Source: Streptomyces sp. TLI_171 (GTDB lineage Bacteria > Actinomycetota > Actinomycetes > Streptomycetales > Streptomycetaceae). From it: DNA of 64,000 bases. Positions 7,974-16,584 of this stretch are shown here, piece after piece. Below the pieces are notes generated by a model that did no database searches, was not told the DNA's origin, and saw only the letters and a program-made list of their open reading frames with translations. The stretch's first letter is position 1. The number at the start of each line of letters is the position of its first letter. The position numbers were made by a program, and so were the translations under genes. The stretch is taken from assembly GCF_003610255.1 (NCBI RefSeq), contig NZ_RAPS01000001.1, positions 496,001-560,000 of the forward strand, read 5' to 3'.

Positions 7974-8428
7974 CGCAGCGGTTCCTTTCGTGGGACGGAC
8001 GGAGGAGGACCCGGTCGGCGACCGGGATCCGGGCATGGCGGGGCCGTGACGCGGCGCCCTCGGAGCAGATCGGTGCGACGCCGTGGCGGGCCCGTCAGCC
8101 GGCCGTGCCGGGACAGGCGGCGTCCCCGCGTCGGGGCAGGTGATCACGGAACGTGGAGAGCCGCCCCCCGTGCTACGGCGAAGCGGGCGCAAGCAGCCGC
8201 GCGAACATCGGTGCCGCACGGCGCATGTGACGGAGCGTCAGCCGATCCGACAGCGCAGGCCGGCGAAGTGGTGCGCGCGGAAGGCATTCACGGGGAGCCG
8301 CTGTGCGGCTGCCCGGATCGTGGCCTTGTGCTGCGCGTCCATGGCAGCAGTCTGCTGCCCGGACGGCCGGGCGGACAATGGTTTCCGGCGGCGTGGAAGA
8401 AACTCCGAAGCCTGTCCCTGACGGTGCG
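7974..8428 (-). other. 455 bp leader between the ROK gene and the dioxygenase gene
   Basis: No full-size gene fits here. The stretch is long for a streptomycete operon spacer and precedes all structural genes of the sulfonate cluster, so it probably holds the cluster promoter and 5' leader. A short cysteine-containing ORF lies inside it at 8238-8291. I could not identify a clear riboswitch. Confidence 0.5.
8238..8291 (-). CDS. Candidate 17-residue leader peptide upstream of sulfonate genes
   Basis: A GTG-started ORF reads VNAFRAHHFAGLRCRIG and stops. It is about 265 bp ahead of the dioxygenase start and ends with an Arg-Cys-Arg segment. In actinomycetes, short cysteine-containing leader ORFs are known upstream of sulfur-assimilation genes, where ribosome stalling on Cys codons senses cysteine supply. 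This one has a single Cys and lacks the common HIDLxRV pattern, and no good ribosome-binding site precedes it. The call rests mainly on position. Confidence 0.3.
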   Translation of the reverse strand: MNAFRAHHFAGLRCRIG

Positions 8429-9613
8429 TCACCGGGCGCTCCCGACCGTGTGCAGTCCCGACGGGTCCTGGTAGACCGCCGCCAGGACCGGCACGGCGGC
8501 GGCCACCGCGAGGGTGTCAGGACCGAAGGAACCCGCCCGCACCAGGTTGTCGGCCCGACCGAGCTCACGGCTCAGCTCGGGCAGCAGGTGCGGAAGTTGC
8601 AGGGTGGCGGCCTCGGTCAGCACCACCGCGTGCGGACTGATCACCTCCAGCATCGGGCGCACCGCCCTGGCGACCATCCGCAGCCGGGAGCGGCACAGCT
8701 CCACGGCGCGCTCGTCGCCCTCGTGCGCGGCCCGGACCAGCAGTTGCACGTCCGCCCGCGGCACCACGCCCTCCGCCACCGCGGTCGCCGCCAGGACCCG
8801 GTCCGAGACGGTGGCCTGGAGGCAGCCGGTGCGGCCGCACGGGCACGGCCGGCTCGATCCGGGAACGGGGAGGTGCGCGATTCCGCCGGTACCGTGCCGG
8901 CGGCCCTGGAGCAGGACCCCGCCGGTGGCGATCGCCGCGTCTACGGCGTTGCCCACGAACAGGTGGACCAGCACCTCCGCGCCGACCCGCCCGAACAGCA
9001 TCTCCGCGTGCGCGAGCGCCCGGGCGTGCCCTTCCACGTGCACCGGCAGCCGGACCGCCCGCCGCAACGCGTCCCGCACCGGGACGTCACGCCAGCCGAG
9101 CGCAGCGTTCTCCACCAGCACCCCAGCCTCCGGGTCCACCCAGCCACCGGTGACCACGCCCAACCCGAGCACCGAACGCCCCGCGGCGTGCCGGGACAGG
9201 AAGGCCGGGAGCCGGGCGGCGACCTCCCCGAGGACCTCGCCCGGGCGGTCCGCCCGCGGCAGGTGCGCGGACGCGACGACCCGTCCGCGCAGGTCCGTGA
9301 GCGAGAAGGTGAGGTGCGGCACGGCGATGTGCACGCCCGCCGCGAGGTGGTGCGAGCTGTCGATGTCCAGCGGAATGCTGGGGCGCCCCGGACGGGGCGG
9401 CTGCGCGGACTCCGGCGGCTGCCAGAGCAGCCCCATGCCGATCAGGTCGGCGGTGTGGCGCGACACGGCGGCCGCGCTCAGCCCGGTCGCGCGGACGATC
9501 GCGGTCCGGGCGACCGGCCCCCGGTCCAGGACGGCCCGCAGCACGGCGGCGGCATGGTCGGGGCGGTCGGCGACGGGCTGGGGGCCGGGCCTGGCAACGA
9601 GCGCTGGCAGCAT
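8429..9613 (-). CDS. ROK-family transcriptional regulator
   Basis: 394 residues. An N-terminal winged-helix segment (VLRAVLDRGPVARTAIVRAT then GLSAAAVSRHTADLIGMGLL) is followed by a ROK sugar-kinase-like domain. The usual ROK zinc motif CPCGRTGCLQ is present, and the ATP-binding glycine motifs are weak, as expected in ROK repressors. The ATG after GGAGGAGCACCC was preferred to longer starts. ROK regulators commonly sit beside sulfonate import and TauD-type genes in Streptomyces, so it likely controls the downstream cluster. Whether it binds a sugar or a sulfur metabolite cannot be told. Confidence 0.85.
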   Translation of the reverse strand: MLPALVARPGPQPVADRPDHAAAVLRAVLDRGPVARTAIVRATGLSAAAVSRHTADLIGMGLLWQPPESAQPPRPGRPSIPLDIDSSHHLAAGVHIAVPHLTFSLTDLRGRVVASAHLPRADRPGEVLGEVAARLPAFLSRHAAGRSVLGLGVVTGGWVDPEAGVLVENAALGWRDVPVRDALRRAVRLPVHVEGHARALAHAEMLFGRVGAEVLVHLFVGNAVDAAIATGGVLLQGRRHGTGGIAHLPVPGSSRPCPCGRTGCLQATVSDRVLAATAVAEGVVPRADVQLLVRAAHEGDERAVELCRSRLRMVARAVRPMLEVISPHAVVLTEAATLQLPHLLPELSRELGRADNLVRAGSFGPDTLAVAAAVPVLAAVYQDPSGLHTVGSAR

Positions 9614-9751
9614 GGGTGCTCCTCCGTCCGGAGTCGGCCACGCGGCGGCGGGGCAGCCCGGACGACCAGGGGCTACCCGCTGCCGGGACAGTTCGACGAC
9701 GTCATGCGCCGAATGCTCGCAAGCCGGACCGGACAATTCAATGGACCACCG

Positions 9752-10168
9752 TTACGACGGCATGGCGCTTTCACGGCCTTCCGGCGCCGGGCCGGTCGCG
9801 CGCCGGTTGCTCCGGTCGATCTCCGGCATGTGCTCCTCGGCCCAGGCCCGAAGGGCGGAGAGCGGCCCTTCGAGGGACAGGCCGAGCGCCGTGAGCCGGT
9901 AGTGGACGGCGGGGGGCACGGTGGGTTCCACCCGGCGTGCGACCAGGCCGTCCCGGGCCAGGCTCTGCAGGGTGACGGACAGCATCTTCTGCGAGATGCC
10001 GGGGATCCGGCGCCGCAGTTCCGCGAAACGCAGCTCGTCCGGCGCCTGCTCGGCCAGCACCTTGACCGTCATCGACGTCCACTTGGTGCCGATGCGGTCG
10101 AGCAGTCGGCGGGTCGGGCAGAGCGGATCCAGCAGATCGCCCCGCTCACCGGGCCTCGACGTAGTCAC
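9752..10168 (-). CDS. HxlR-family transcriptional regulator
   Basis: 138 residues, GTG start. The HxlR winged-helix pattern is clear: CPTRRLLDRIGTKWTSMTVK, LRFAELRRRIPGISQKMLSV, TLQSLARDGLVARRVEPTVP, and VHYRLTALGLSLEGPL. The Cys near residue 17 is in the place where redox-sensing HxlR proteins carry their reactive cysteine, but this is not proof of redox sensing. It is divergent from an alpha/beta hydrolase gene across about 100 bp, which is the usual arrangement for HxlR regulators and their targets. Confidence 0.9.
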   Translation of the reverse strand: MTTSRPGERGDLLDPLCPTRRLLDRIGTKWTSMTVKVLAEQAPDELRFAELRRRIPGISQKMLSVTLQSLARDGLVARRVEPTVPPAVHYRLTALGLSLEGPLSALRAWAEEHMPEIDRSNRRATGPAPEGRESAMPS

Positions 10169-10268
10169 TCGGAGCTCACCACCTGAAGGAAGAGTGCCGT
10201 CTTGGAGCAGCCAGGGTAGTTCCCTAGCGTGTGGTGGTCACCATTCCTCACCACGTCCGGAGCCTTCA

Positions 10269-11123
10269 GTGCCCGAGTTGCAACGCGTCCCCGCCAACGG
10301 CGTCGAACTGAACGTCGCCCTCGCCGGATCGGGACCCGCCGTCCTGCTGCTGCACGGCTTCCCGCACACCTGGGAGCTGTGGACGGACGTCATCGCCGAC
10401 CTGTCCGCGCACTACCGCGTCATCGCGCCGGACCTGCGCGGTTTCGGCGCGAGCAGCCCGGCCGCCTCCGGGTACGACGCCGGAACCCTGGCCGAGGACG
10501 CCGCGGCGCTGCTCACCGCGCTCGGCGTGTCCTCGGCCGTGGTGGTGGGCATCGACGCGGGCACCGCGCCCGCCTTCCTCCTCGCGCTGCGCCGCCCCGG
10601 CCTCGTCCGGCGCCTGGTCGTCATGGAGTCCCTCCTCGGCAGGCTGCCGGGCGCCGAGGACTTCCTCGCCGGCGGGCCGCCGTGGTGGTTCGGCTTCCAC
10701 TCCGCCGCCCCCGGCCTCGCCGAAACCGTCCTGGAGGGCCACGAGGCCGCCTACGTCGACTGGTTCCTGAACACCGGAACCCTCGGCGAGGGCGTGCGGC
10801 CCGCCCTCCGGGACGCCTTCGTCCACGCGTACACCGGCCGCTCGGCGCTGAGCCGCGCGTTCTCCTACTACCGCGCACTGCCCCGGAGCGCGGAACAGAT
10901 CGAGCGGGCGGTCGCCACCGCCCGCCTGACCGTGCCGACGCTGGCGCTGGGCGCCCGGCCCGTCGGTACCGCCCTGGAACGCCAACTCCGCCCGATCACC
11001 GACGACCTCACCGCGCACGTCATCGAGGACTGCGGCCACATCATCCCGCTGCACCGCCCGCACGCCCTGCTCACGCTGCTGCGGCCGTTCCTCGCCGCCG
11101 GTGCGGGCGACAACACCACGTGA
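10269..11123 (+). CDS. Alpha/beta hydrolase (epoxide hydrolase/haloalkane dehalogenase-like)
   Basis: 284 residues, GTG start after CGGAGCCTTCA. The fold is clear from AVLLLHGFPHTWELWTDVIA (oxyanion HG), YRVIAPDLRGFGASS, and VVVGIDAGTAPAFLLAL at the nucleophile elbow, where the nucleophile would be Asp rather than Ser. The catalytic His is in EDCGHIIPLHRP. An Asp nucleophile points to the epoxide hydrolase or dehalogenase side of the family. Cytoplasmic, no signal peptide. The divergent HxlR regulator probably controls it. Confidence 0.85.
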   Translation: MPELQRVPANGVELNVALAGSGPAVLLLHGFPHTWELWTDVIADLSAHYRVIAPDLRGFGASSPAASGYDAGTLAEDAAALLTALGVSSAVVVGIDAGTAPAFLLALRRPGLVRRLVVMESLLGRLPGAEDFLAGGPPWWFGFHSAAPGLAETVLEGHEAAYVDWFLNTGTLGEGVRPALRDAFVHAYTGRSALSRAFSYYRALPRSAEQIERAVATARLTVPTLALGARPVGTALERQLRPITDDLTAHVIEDCGHIIPLHRPHALLTLLRPFLAAGAGDNTT

Positions 11124-11212
11124 TCGCCGCCGCGGGATCGGCCCACCCGGGCAGCCGAACCGCGGCTGCTATCCTTCCCGCAGCCGTGCGAGAGATCGAG
11201 GAGGTGGTACCC

Positions 11213-11266
11213 GTGAACGCAGTTTCGACGTGGGTGCTCCCCTCCGGGGTCACGGTCGGGCGATAG
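11213..11266 (+). CDS. 17-residue leader ORF before a hydrolase gene
   Basis: GTG start after GAGATCGAGGAGGTGGTACCC, one of the strongest ribosome-binding sites in the window. The peptide is MNAVSTWVLPSGVTVGR. The stop codon is followed within 6 bases by a hairpin (11273-11298) that lies directly against the ribosome-binding site of the next gene. ORF plus hairpin plus Shine-Dalgarno is the layout of a translational attenuator or coupling leader. I do not recognise the peptide and no sensing codon run is evident. Confidence 0.6.
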   Translation: MNAVSTWVLPSGVTVGR

Positions 11267-11272
11267 GTCGTC

Positions 11273-11298
11273 CGGGAGCGCCGTTCTGTGCACTCCCG
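11273..11298 (+). promoter_or_regulatory. Hairpin between leader ORF and hydrolase ribosome-binding site
   Basis: Arms CGGGAG (11273-11278) and CTCCCG (11293-11298) pair perfectly, with two more G-C pairs possible inside the loop. The 3' arm runs into GAAAGG, the ribosome-binding site of the hydrolase at 11311. A ribosome finishing the 17-codon ORF would cover or disturb the 5' arm. Confidence 0.5.
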
Positions 11299-11310
11299 AA
11301 AGGCCCGACC

Positions 11311-12051
11311 ATGCATGTCAGTTCCGAACAGCGTCTCGACGGCGACGTCCGCGAGCGCGCGTTCACCCTCGACGGGATCCCCGGCTTCCTGTGGACGCCC
11401 GCGGCGGCGTCGCCCTCCGCTCCGGTGCCGTTGATCCTGCTCGGCCACCCCAACCTCGGCCTCGACCGGATGTACCCCCGGCTGGTGGGCCGGGCCCTGC
11501 ACGCCGCCGCGGACGGGTTCGCCACGGCCACCATCGAACTCCCCGGCAGCGGCGCCCGGCCCCGCCTGCCCGCCCTCGACCGGGCCCGCGCCGAGCTGCG
11601 CCGGGTGATGCAAGCCGGCGAGCCGGTCACCGACGACATCATCGACGCCGTCGTCCTGCCGTTGGTGGAGCAGGCCGTCCCGGAGTGGCGGTCCGCCCTG
11701 GACGCCGTCCTCGCGCTGCCCGAGATCGGCGGCAAGGTCGGGTACTCCGGCGGCGTCATCGCCATCGGCGTACGCCTTGCGCTCGTCGAACCGCGCATCG
11801 CGGCCGCCGGCCTCTTCGCCGGCAGTTTCGTGCCCCGCGTGACCGTCGAGGAGGCCCGCCGGGTCACCGTTCCGCTGCACGTCCTGCTGCAGTGGGACGA
11901 CGAGGGGAACGACCGGCAGGCGGCCCTGGACCTGTTCGACGCCTTCGGCTCCGAGGAGAAGTCCCTGCACGCCAACATGGGCGGCCACACCGGCGTCCCG
12001 GCGTACGCGGGCGACGCGGCGGCCCGGTTCTTCACCCGGCACCTGAAGTGA
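11311..12051 (+). CDS. Alpha/beta hydrolase (dienelactone hydrolase-like)
   Basis: 246 residues, ATG after GAAAGGCCCGACC. The N-terminal half has PLILLGHPNLGLDRMYPRLV. The nucleophile position is in GGKVGYSGGVIAIGVRLAL (G-Y-S-G-G). The later parts have VPLHVLLQWDDEGNDRQAAL, holding the probable catalytic Asp, and HANMGGHTGVPAY, holding the probable His. This is the layout of dienelactone hydrolase-type proteins. No signal peptide. Substrate unknown. A leader ORF and hairpin sit immediately upstream, so its translation is likely regulated. Confidence 0.78.
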   Translation: MHVSSEQRLDGDVRERAFTLDGIPGFLWTPAAASPSAPVPLILLGHPNLGLDRMYPRLVGRALHAAADGFATATIELPGSGARPRLPALDRARAELRRVMQAGEPVTDDIIDAVVLPLVEQAVPEWRSALDAVLALPEIGGKVGYSGGVIAIGVRLALVEPRIAAAGLFAGSFVPRVTVEEARRVTVPLHVLLQWDDEGNDRQAALDLFDAFGSEEKSLHANMGGHTGVPAYAGDAAARFFTRHLK

Positions 12052-12292
12052 CGCCGGACTGCGAGGCCGCCGGCAGCCGGTGAGCCGTGTCGGGCACAGG
12101 GGGCGGTGAGCCCCTGTGCCCGACAGATGTCCACCCGAGCGCACTGCCGGTGGCTGCGGCCGGTCCGCACTCGCTGTCTCCGGAGCCGTGTGCAGGCACC
12201 ACGGCGAACCCCGACATCTTCCGCGTAGGCCCCGCGCGCTCGGGGCACCCGCAACACTGCGGGGGGCGACAGGAAGGCGAGGCACCGGAGCG

Positions 12293-12931
12293 ATGACAGT
12301 CGACACGATCACGTCCAGGCTGCTGGCCGAACACGGCCGCACGTACGCCGAGGAGGCCGGGATCACGCTGCGGGACAAGCCGTCGCCGCTGTACCGGCTG
12401 CTGGTCCTCACGGTGCTCTGCTCGATCCGGATCAAGGCCGACACGGCCACCGCCGCCGCGCGGGAACTGTTCCGGGCCGGCCTGCGGACACCGCGGGCGA
12501 TGGCCGACTCCGACTGGCAGGACCGGGTGGACGCGCTGGGCCGCGCCCACTACGTGCGCTACGACGAGAGCACCGCCACCGCCCTCGGCGACGGGGCGCA
12601 GCTGGTGCTCGACCGCTGGCACGGCGACCTCCGCCGGCTGCGGGACGAGGCCCGCGGGGACCCGGACACCCTCCGCGACCTGCTGCGGGAGGTGCCGAGG
12701 ATCGGCCCGGTCGGCGCGGACATCTTCTGCCGCGAGGCCCAGGCGGTCTGGCCGCAGCTGCGCCCGTTCTTCGACGAGCGGACGTGCCGGACGGCGAAGG
12801 ACCTGGGCCTGCCGCACACGCCCGACGGCCTCGGCCGGCTGGTGCCTCCGACGGACCACGCGAAGCTGGCCACCGCCCTGGTCCGGGTCAGCCTCTCCAA
12901 GGGGGCCGCGAGGGGGCTCCAGGCGGCGTGA
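12293..12931 (+). CDS. HhH-GPD-type DNA glycosylase (endonuclease III-like)
   Basis: 212 residues. The helix-hairpin-helix segment is LLREVPRIGPVGADIFCREA (L-x-x-[IV]-P-x-[IV]-G), followed by the conserved aspartate region of the glycosylase fold. LYRLLVLTVLCSIRIKADTA matches the usual N-terminal LLVAxxLSxQT helix in position. The C-terminal Cys4 iron-sulfur loop of classical Nth is absent. It resembles the short actinobacterial 'endonuclease' glycosylases; function is probably base-excision repair in the cytoplasm. An AGGAAGGCGAGGCACCGGAGCG leader precedes the ATG. It converges with nuoD across only 11 bp. Confidence 0.75.
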   Translation: MTVDTITSRLLAEHGRTYAEEAGITLRDKPSPLYRLLVLTVLCSIRIKADTATAAARELFRAGLRTPRAMADSDWQDRVDALGRAHYVRYDESTATALGDGAQLVLDRWHGDLRRLRDEARGDPDTLRDLLREVPRIGPVGADIFCREAQAVWPQLRPFFDERTCRTAKDLGLPHTPDGLGRLVPPTDHAKLATALVRVSLSKGAARGLQAA

Positions 12932-12942
12932 CGTGCCTGGTG

Positions 12943-14274
12943 TCACCGGTCCACGCCGCCCATCACCGGGTCGATGCTCGCCACCGCGACGACGACGTCC
13001 GCGACCTGCCCGCCCTCGCACATGGCGGCCATCGTCTGCAGGTTGGTGAAGCTCGGGTCGCGGAAGTGCGCCCGGTACGGCCGGGTGCCTCCGTCGGAGA
13101 CGAGGTGCACTCCCAACTCGCCCCTGGGGGACTCGACCGCCGCATAGGCCTGCCCCACCGGAACGCGGAAGCCCTCCGTCACCAGCTTGAAGTGGTGGAT
13201 CAGCGCCTCCATGGACTCGCCCATGATCTTCCGGACCTGGTCGAGCGAGTTGCCCAACCCGTCCGGGCCGACCGCCAGTTGGGCGGGCCAGGCGATCTTC
13301 TTGTCGCTCACCATCACCGGGCCGGGGGCCAGCCGCTCCAGGCACTGCTCGACGATCCGCAGCGACTGGCGCATCTCCTCCAGGCGGATCAGGAACCGGC
13401 CGTAGGCGTCGGAGGTGTCGCTCACCGCGACCTCGAACTCGTAGTTCTCGTACCCGCAGTACGGCTCGGACTTGCGCAGGTCGTGCGGCAGCCCGGTGGC
13501 CCGCAGGATCGGGCCGGTGGCGCCGAGCGCCAGGCAGCCGGCCAGGTCCAGGTGGCCGACGTCGACCAGGCGCGCCTTGAAGGCGGGGTTGTCAGTCGCC
13601 AGCTTGTCGTACTCCGGCAATCGCGAGCGCAGCAGCGCCACGCCCTCACGGATCAGATCCGGCGCACCCGCGGGCAGGTCCTGCACCAGCCCGCCCGGCC
13701 GGACGTAGCCGTGGTTCATCCGCAGGCCCGTGACCAGCTCGAAGATGTCGAGCACCACCTCGCGGTCCCGGAAGCCGTAGACCATCAGCGTGGTCGAGCC
13801 GATCTCCATGCCGCCGGCGGCCAGCGCCACCAGGTGCGAGGAGATCCGGTTCAGCTCCATCATCAGCACCCTGATCACGCTCGCCCGCTGCGGGACCTGT
13901 TCGGTGATCCCGAGCAGCTTCTCCACCGCCAGGCAGTAGGCGGTCTCGTTGAACAGCGGCATCAGGTAGTCCATCCGCGTCACGAAGGTCGTGCCCTGCA
14001 CCCAGTTGCGGAACTCCAGGTTCTTCTCGATGCCGGTGTGCAGGTAGCCGATGCCGCAGCGGGCCTCCTTCACCGTCTCGCCGTCGATCTCCAGGATCAG
14101 CCGCAGCACGCCGTGGGTGGACGGGTGCTGCGGACCCATGTTGACGATGATCCGCTCGTCGTCCGCGTGGGCGACGGCGTCGATCACGTCGCCCCAGTCC
14201 GTGCTGGTGACGGTGAAGACCCGCCCCTCGGTCGTGTCCCGCGCGCCTGCCGACTCGTGCTCGCTCCCGCTCAT
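12943..14274 (-). CDS. nuoD: NADH-quinone oxidoreductase subunit D (orphan copy)
   Basis: 443 residues, the full family length. Hallmarks: [56 protein letters not shown], and [20 protein letters not shown] through [18 protein letters not shown]. This is the 49 kDa peripheral-arm subunit that helps form the quinone site of complex I. A GGAGG lies before the ATG. No other nuo genes are next to it in the window, so this is a stand-alone paralogue and must work with subunits encoded elsewhere or have a specialised role. Confidence 0.93.
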   Translation of the reverse strand: MSGSEHESAGARDTTEGRVFTVTSTDWGDVIDAVAHADDERIIVNMGPQHPSTHGVLRLILEIDGETVKEARCGIGYLHTGIEKNLEFRNWVQGTTFVTRMDYLMPLFNETAYCLAVEKLLGITEQVPQRASVIRVLMMELNRISSHLVALAAGGMEIGSTTLMVYGFRDREVVLDIFELVTGLRMNHGYVRPGGLVQDLPAGAPDLIREGVALLRSRLPEYDKLATDNPAFKARLVDVGHLDLAGCLALGATGPILRATGLPHDLRKSEPYCGYENYEFEVAVSDTSDAYGRFLIRLEEMRQSLRIVEQCLERLAPGPVMVSDKKIAWPAQLAVGPDGLGNSLDQVRKIMGESMEALIHHFKLVTEGFRVPVGQAYAAVESPRGELGVHLVSDGGTRPYRAHFRDPSFTNLQTMAAMCEGGQVADVVVAVASIDPVMGGVDR

Positions 14275-14690
14275 CAGCCCACCGACCTCCGATCGGATCG
14301 CAGGTGGTCTCTCCCGCTGCCCGCCGCGGACGCGATCGGCCACCACGGCCGCAGTCCCGGGCGACCCGTCCTCGCTCCGGCCGCAGCGGCACGACCTGGC
14401 GGGTACGACCGGCCCGAGTCCAGCGTCCCGCACATCCGCCACGAACACCCCCCGCGCCGACGCGCCCCGCGAACCGCACCCCCGGGGCGCCGCCCACGAA
14501 GCGGATGACGTCGGCCCCGGACGCTCGCGTGAATGGGGCCGCCGGACGGGGGCAGCCGTCCTGACAAGCCGCTGCCGGGCTGTTCCACCGGTGAGTGCCG
14601 AGCCACCGACCGGGCGTGATCGGACCGGGCGGGAGGTCGCTGCTCCGCGGTGTCCGGCGGCGGACGCGACAGGTCGGAAGGAGAGAAACG
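14275..14690. other. 416 bp divergent intergenic stretch
   Basis: It separates the nuoD start from the Pro/Gly-rich protein start, so it should hold two divergent promoters. I see no convincing -35/-10 pair, operator or ORF with a ribosome-binding site. Confidence 0.4.
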
Positions 14691-14930
14691 ATGGGTACGC
14701 CTCCGAACGATCCGGTGCCGCCCAACCCGACACCGGCACCGGGCCCCGGCGGGCCGCAGCCCGGACCCGGACCCGGGCCGCTTCCCGGCCCGGGCGGCCC
14801 CGACCCCGTACCGCCGGCTCCCCCGCAGCCCGGGCCCGATCCACAGCCGCAACCGGCGCCCGGACCGGAGCCGGGACCGTATCCCGGCCCGATGCCGGGA
14901 CCGGGCCCGGTGCCCGAACCGGTCACCTGA
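14691..14930 (+). CDS. Proline/glycine-rich small protein (79 aa)
   Basis: The ATG follows GGAAGGAGAGAAACG, a strong ribosome-binding site. After [13 protein letters not shown] the chain is almost entirely Pro and Gly with scattered Gln, Asp and Glu, in PGPGP-type repeats, and ends EPVT. It has no hydrophobic or charged helix and must be intrinsically disordered. No function can be assigned. The strong ribosome-binding site, unbroken frame and following terminator support it as a gene despite its low complexity. Confidence 0.6.
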   Translation: MGTPPNDPVPPNPTPAPGPGGPQPGPGPGPLPGPGGPDPVPPAPPQPGPDPQPQPAPGPEPGPYPGPMPGPGPVPEPVT

Positions 14931-15060
14931 CCGGCGGGACGGGCTGGGGGACGGCCACCGGTCGTGGACGTCGACCGCCGTGAGCAGGGCTTCGGTCCCG
15001 TCCCGCGGGACCGCGGACCACGCAGTCGGCGCGGTCGGCGCGGTGATGGGCGGAACGGTT

Positions 15061-15095
15061 TCGGGGGCGGACCCGTCGAGCGGGTCCGCCCCCGA
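15061..15095. terminator. Bidirectional hairpin terminator
   Basis: A perfect stem of 13 bp, GGGGGCGGACCCG against CGGGTCCGCCCCC, extends to 15 bp, with a 5-base TCGAG loop. It lies between the convergent Pro/Gly-rich protein gene and the CBM48-like gene. Confidence 0.75.
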
Positions 15096-15125
15096 TGGCA
15101 CGCCGTCCGCGGCGGGCAGGGACCG

Positions 15126-15401
15126 TCAGGTGTGGAGGAGGCTGTTGCGGCCGTCGTGGCCGTCGGCCCCGTCCTCGTCGAACCACTGGTCGCCGTGCGC
15201 GAGGTAGCGGAAGGCCAGCCGCTGGTCGTGGGGCAGCGCGACCGTGACCGCCCGGCTGCCGTCCTGACGGGCGGTCAGCGGGTGCGCGCCCGGCCGCCAG
15301 TCGTTGAAGTCACCCACCACGCTGGCCTCCCCCGCGGGGTGATCCGCGGGGAGGACGAAGGTGACCCGGGTGTGCTTCTTGGTCCTGCTGCGTTCCAGCA
15401 T
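15126..15401 (-). CDS. Isoamylase N-terminal (CBM48)-like small protein
   Basis: 91 residues. After a basic start (MLERSRTKKHTRVTFVLPA) it shows the early-set E domain pattern: ASVVGDFNDWRPGAHPL, then AVTVALPHDQRLAFRYLAHG and DQWFDEDGAD. In enzymes such as branching enzyme and isoamylase this domain binds alpha-glucans; here it stands alone without any catalytic domain. Stand-alone versions are common in streptomycetes and may bind glycogen, but no function is shown. No signal peptide. Confidence 0.82.
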   Translation of the reverse strand: MLERSRTKKHTRVTFVLPADHPAGEASVVGDFNDWRPGAHPLTARQDGSRAVTVALPHDQRLAFRYLAHGDQWFDEDGADGHDGRNSLLHT

Positions 15402-15562
15402 CGGGGCTGCTCACTCCTCGGAGGGTTCGGGATGGTCTCTGCTCCCGATGTTCGCCCCGGGGAGCCAGGAACCACTGCCAGGACCGGCCGGCCGGTCCGA
15501 GCGGTCACCCGCGCGCAGCAACCCGACGGCCGCGGGAGTCCCGTGACGTCGCCGGCTCGCCA

Positions 15563-15590
15563 CCGGGCCCGGGTCGGGAGCCGGGCCCGG
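15563..15590 (-). terminator. Hairpin downstream of the HU-like gene
   Basis: CCGGGCCCGG (15563-15572) and CCGGGCCCGG (15581-15590) pair over 10 bp around an 8-base loop. It lies about 120 bp past the stop of the HU-like gene and otherwise in a gene-free stretch (15402-15709). Confidence 0.55.
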
Positions 15591-15709
15591 GCCCCCGGCC
15601 CGACAAGTCGTCGGTCGACCGGCCGCGCCGGAGGACCTGCGCGGTCACGCCCGCGGCCTCGAACCTCGGCCGGACCGGCGAGCGCTGCGCGGCCGGAGCA
15701 CAGGACCGG

Positions 15710-16297
15710 TCACGCGGTGGCGCGACGGGTCGCCCGCTTGGCGGGAGCCGTCTTCCGGCCGACGCCGGGGGCGGTCTTCCTGGCGGTGGCCGTGGTCGCG
15801 CGCTTCCGGGCCGGCGCGGTGGCCTTCTGCCCTGCGGCGCCCTTCTTGGCGGTAACCTTCTTGACGGTGGCGGTCTTGGCCGGGGCCGTCTTCGCCGTGG
15901 ACTTCTTGGCGGTGCTCGGCTTCGCCGCCACGGTGGCGCGGCTGCCCGCGGGCCGCGCCCGTCCGGCGGTGAGGGATCCCTTCGGGGCCTTGGCGACCGA
16001 CGGCCCGTCCTTCGGCAGCTTCTTCGTGCCCGAGACCAGGTCCTTGAAGCCCTGGCCGGCCCGGAACCGCGGCACGGTCGTCTTCTTCACCCGGACGCGC
16101 TCACCCGTCCGCGGATTGCGCGACGTACGCGCCGCCCGCTCCACCGGCTCCAGCGTTCCGAAACCCGTGACCGACACCCGCTCCCCCGCCACCACCGCAC
16201 GCACCATCACGTCGAGCACGGCGTCGACGGCCTCCTCGGCCGCGACCCTGCTGCCGAGCTTCCCGGCCACCGCTTCCACCAACTGACCCTTGTTCAT
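15710..16297 (-). CDS. hupS: HupS-like nucleoid-associated protein with lysine/alanine tail
   Basis: 195 residues. Residues 1-90 are a standard HU fold: MNKGQLVEAVAGKLGSRVAA, VMVRAVVAGERVSVTGFGTL, ERAARTSRNPRTGERVRVKK and VPRFRAGQGFKDLV. The rest is a histone H1-like tail of repeated Lys, Ala and Thr (AKKS, AKTA, VKKVTAKK motifs) ending in TRRATA. This two-part form is the developmentally regulated second HU of Streptomyces, which compacts spore DNA; the short HU is encoded elsewhere. It binds DNA in the cytoplasm. Monocistronic, with a hairpin downstream. Confidence 0.9.
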   Translation of the reverse strand: MNKGQLVEAVAGKLGSRVAAEEAVDAVLDVMVRAVVAGERVSVTGFGTLEPVERAARTSRNPRTGERVRVKKTTVPRFRAGQGFKDLVSGTKKLPKDGPSVAKAPKGSLTAGRARPAGSRATVAAKPSTAKKSTAKTAPAKTATVKKVTAKKGAAGQKATAPARKRATTATARKTAPGVGRKTAPAKRATRRATA

Positions 16298-16584
16298 CAC
16301 AACTCCGTGTCCACTTGGTTCATGAATCGCTCGATTCGTCCTCACCGTAGGATCAGAATCCGCATCCCGCCTGTCTGCAGGGGCTGTTCGGGCCCCGCTC
16401 GACGGATCGGCCGCCGTCGCACGGTCGGGCGCGCGGGCCAGTGGCGCTGCGTCAACTGAGGGGCGGTCAAGACGTTCGGTCCGCCAGGTCGTCGTCACTC
16501 CCGTCGAATGTCCCGGGATTTTCGTTATCCGCCGCCCCCGTCCGGATCTCCTGTTTCGAGGGGCAACCGACCGAGGAGACCAGA

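Noticed and set aside
14700..14930. Pro/Gly-rich repeat region as a simple-sequence repeat rather than a gene
   Set aside because: A strong ribosome-binding site, ATG, unbroken frame and following terminator make translation more likely than not, so it was kept as a CDS with moderate confidence.
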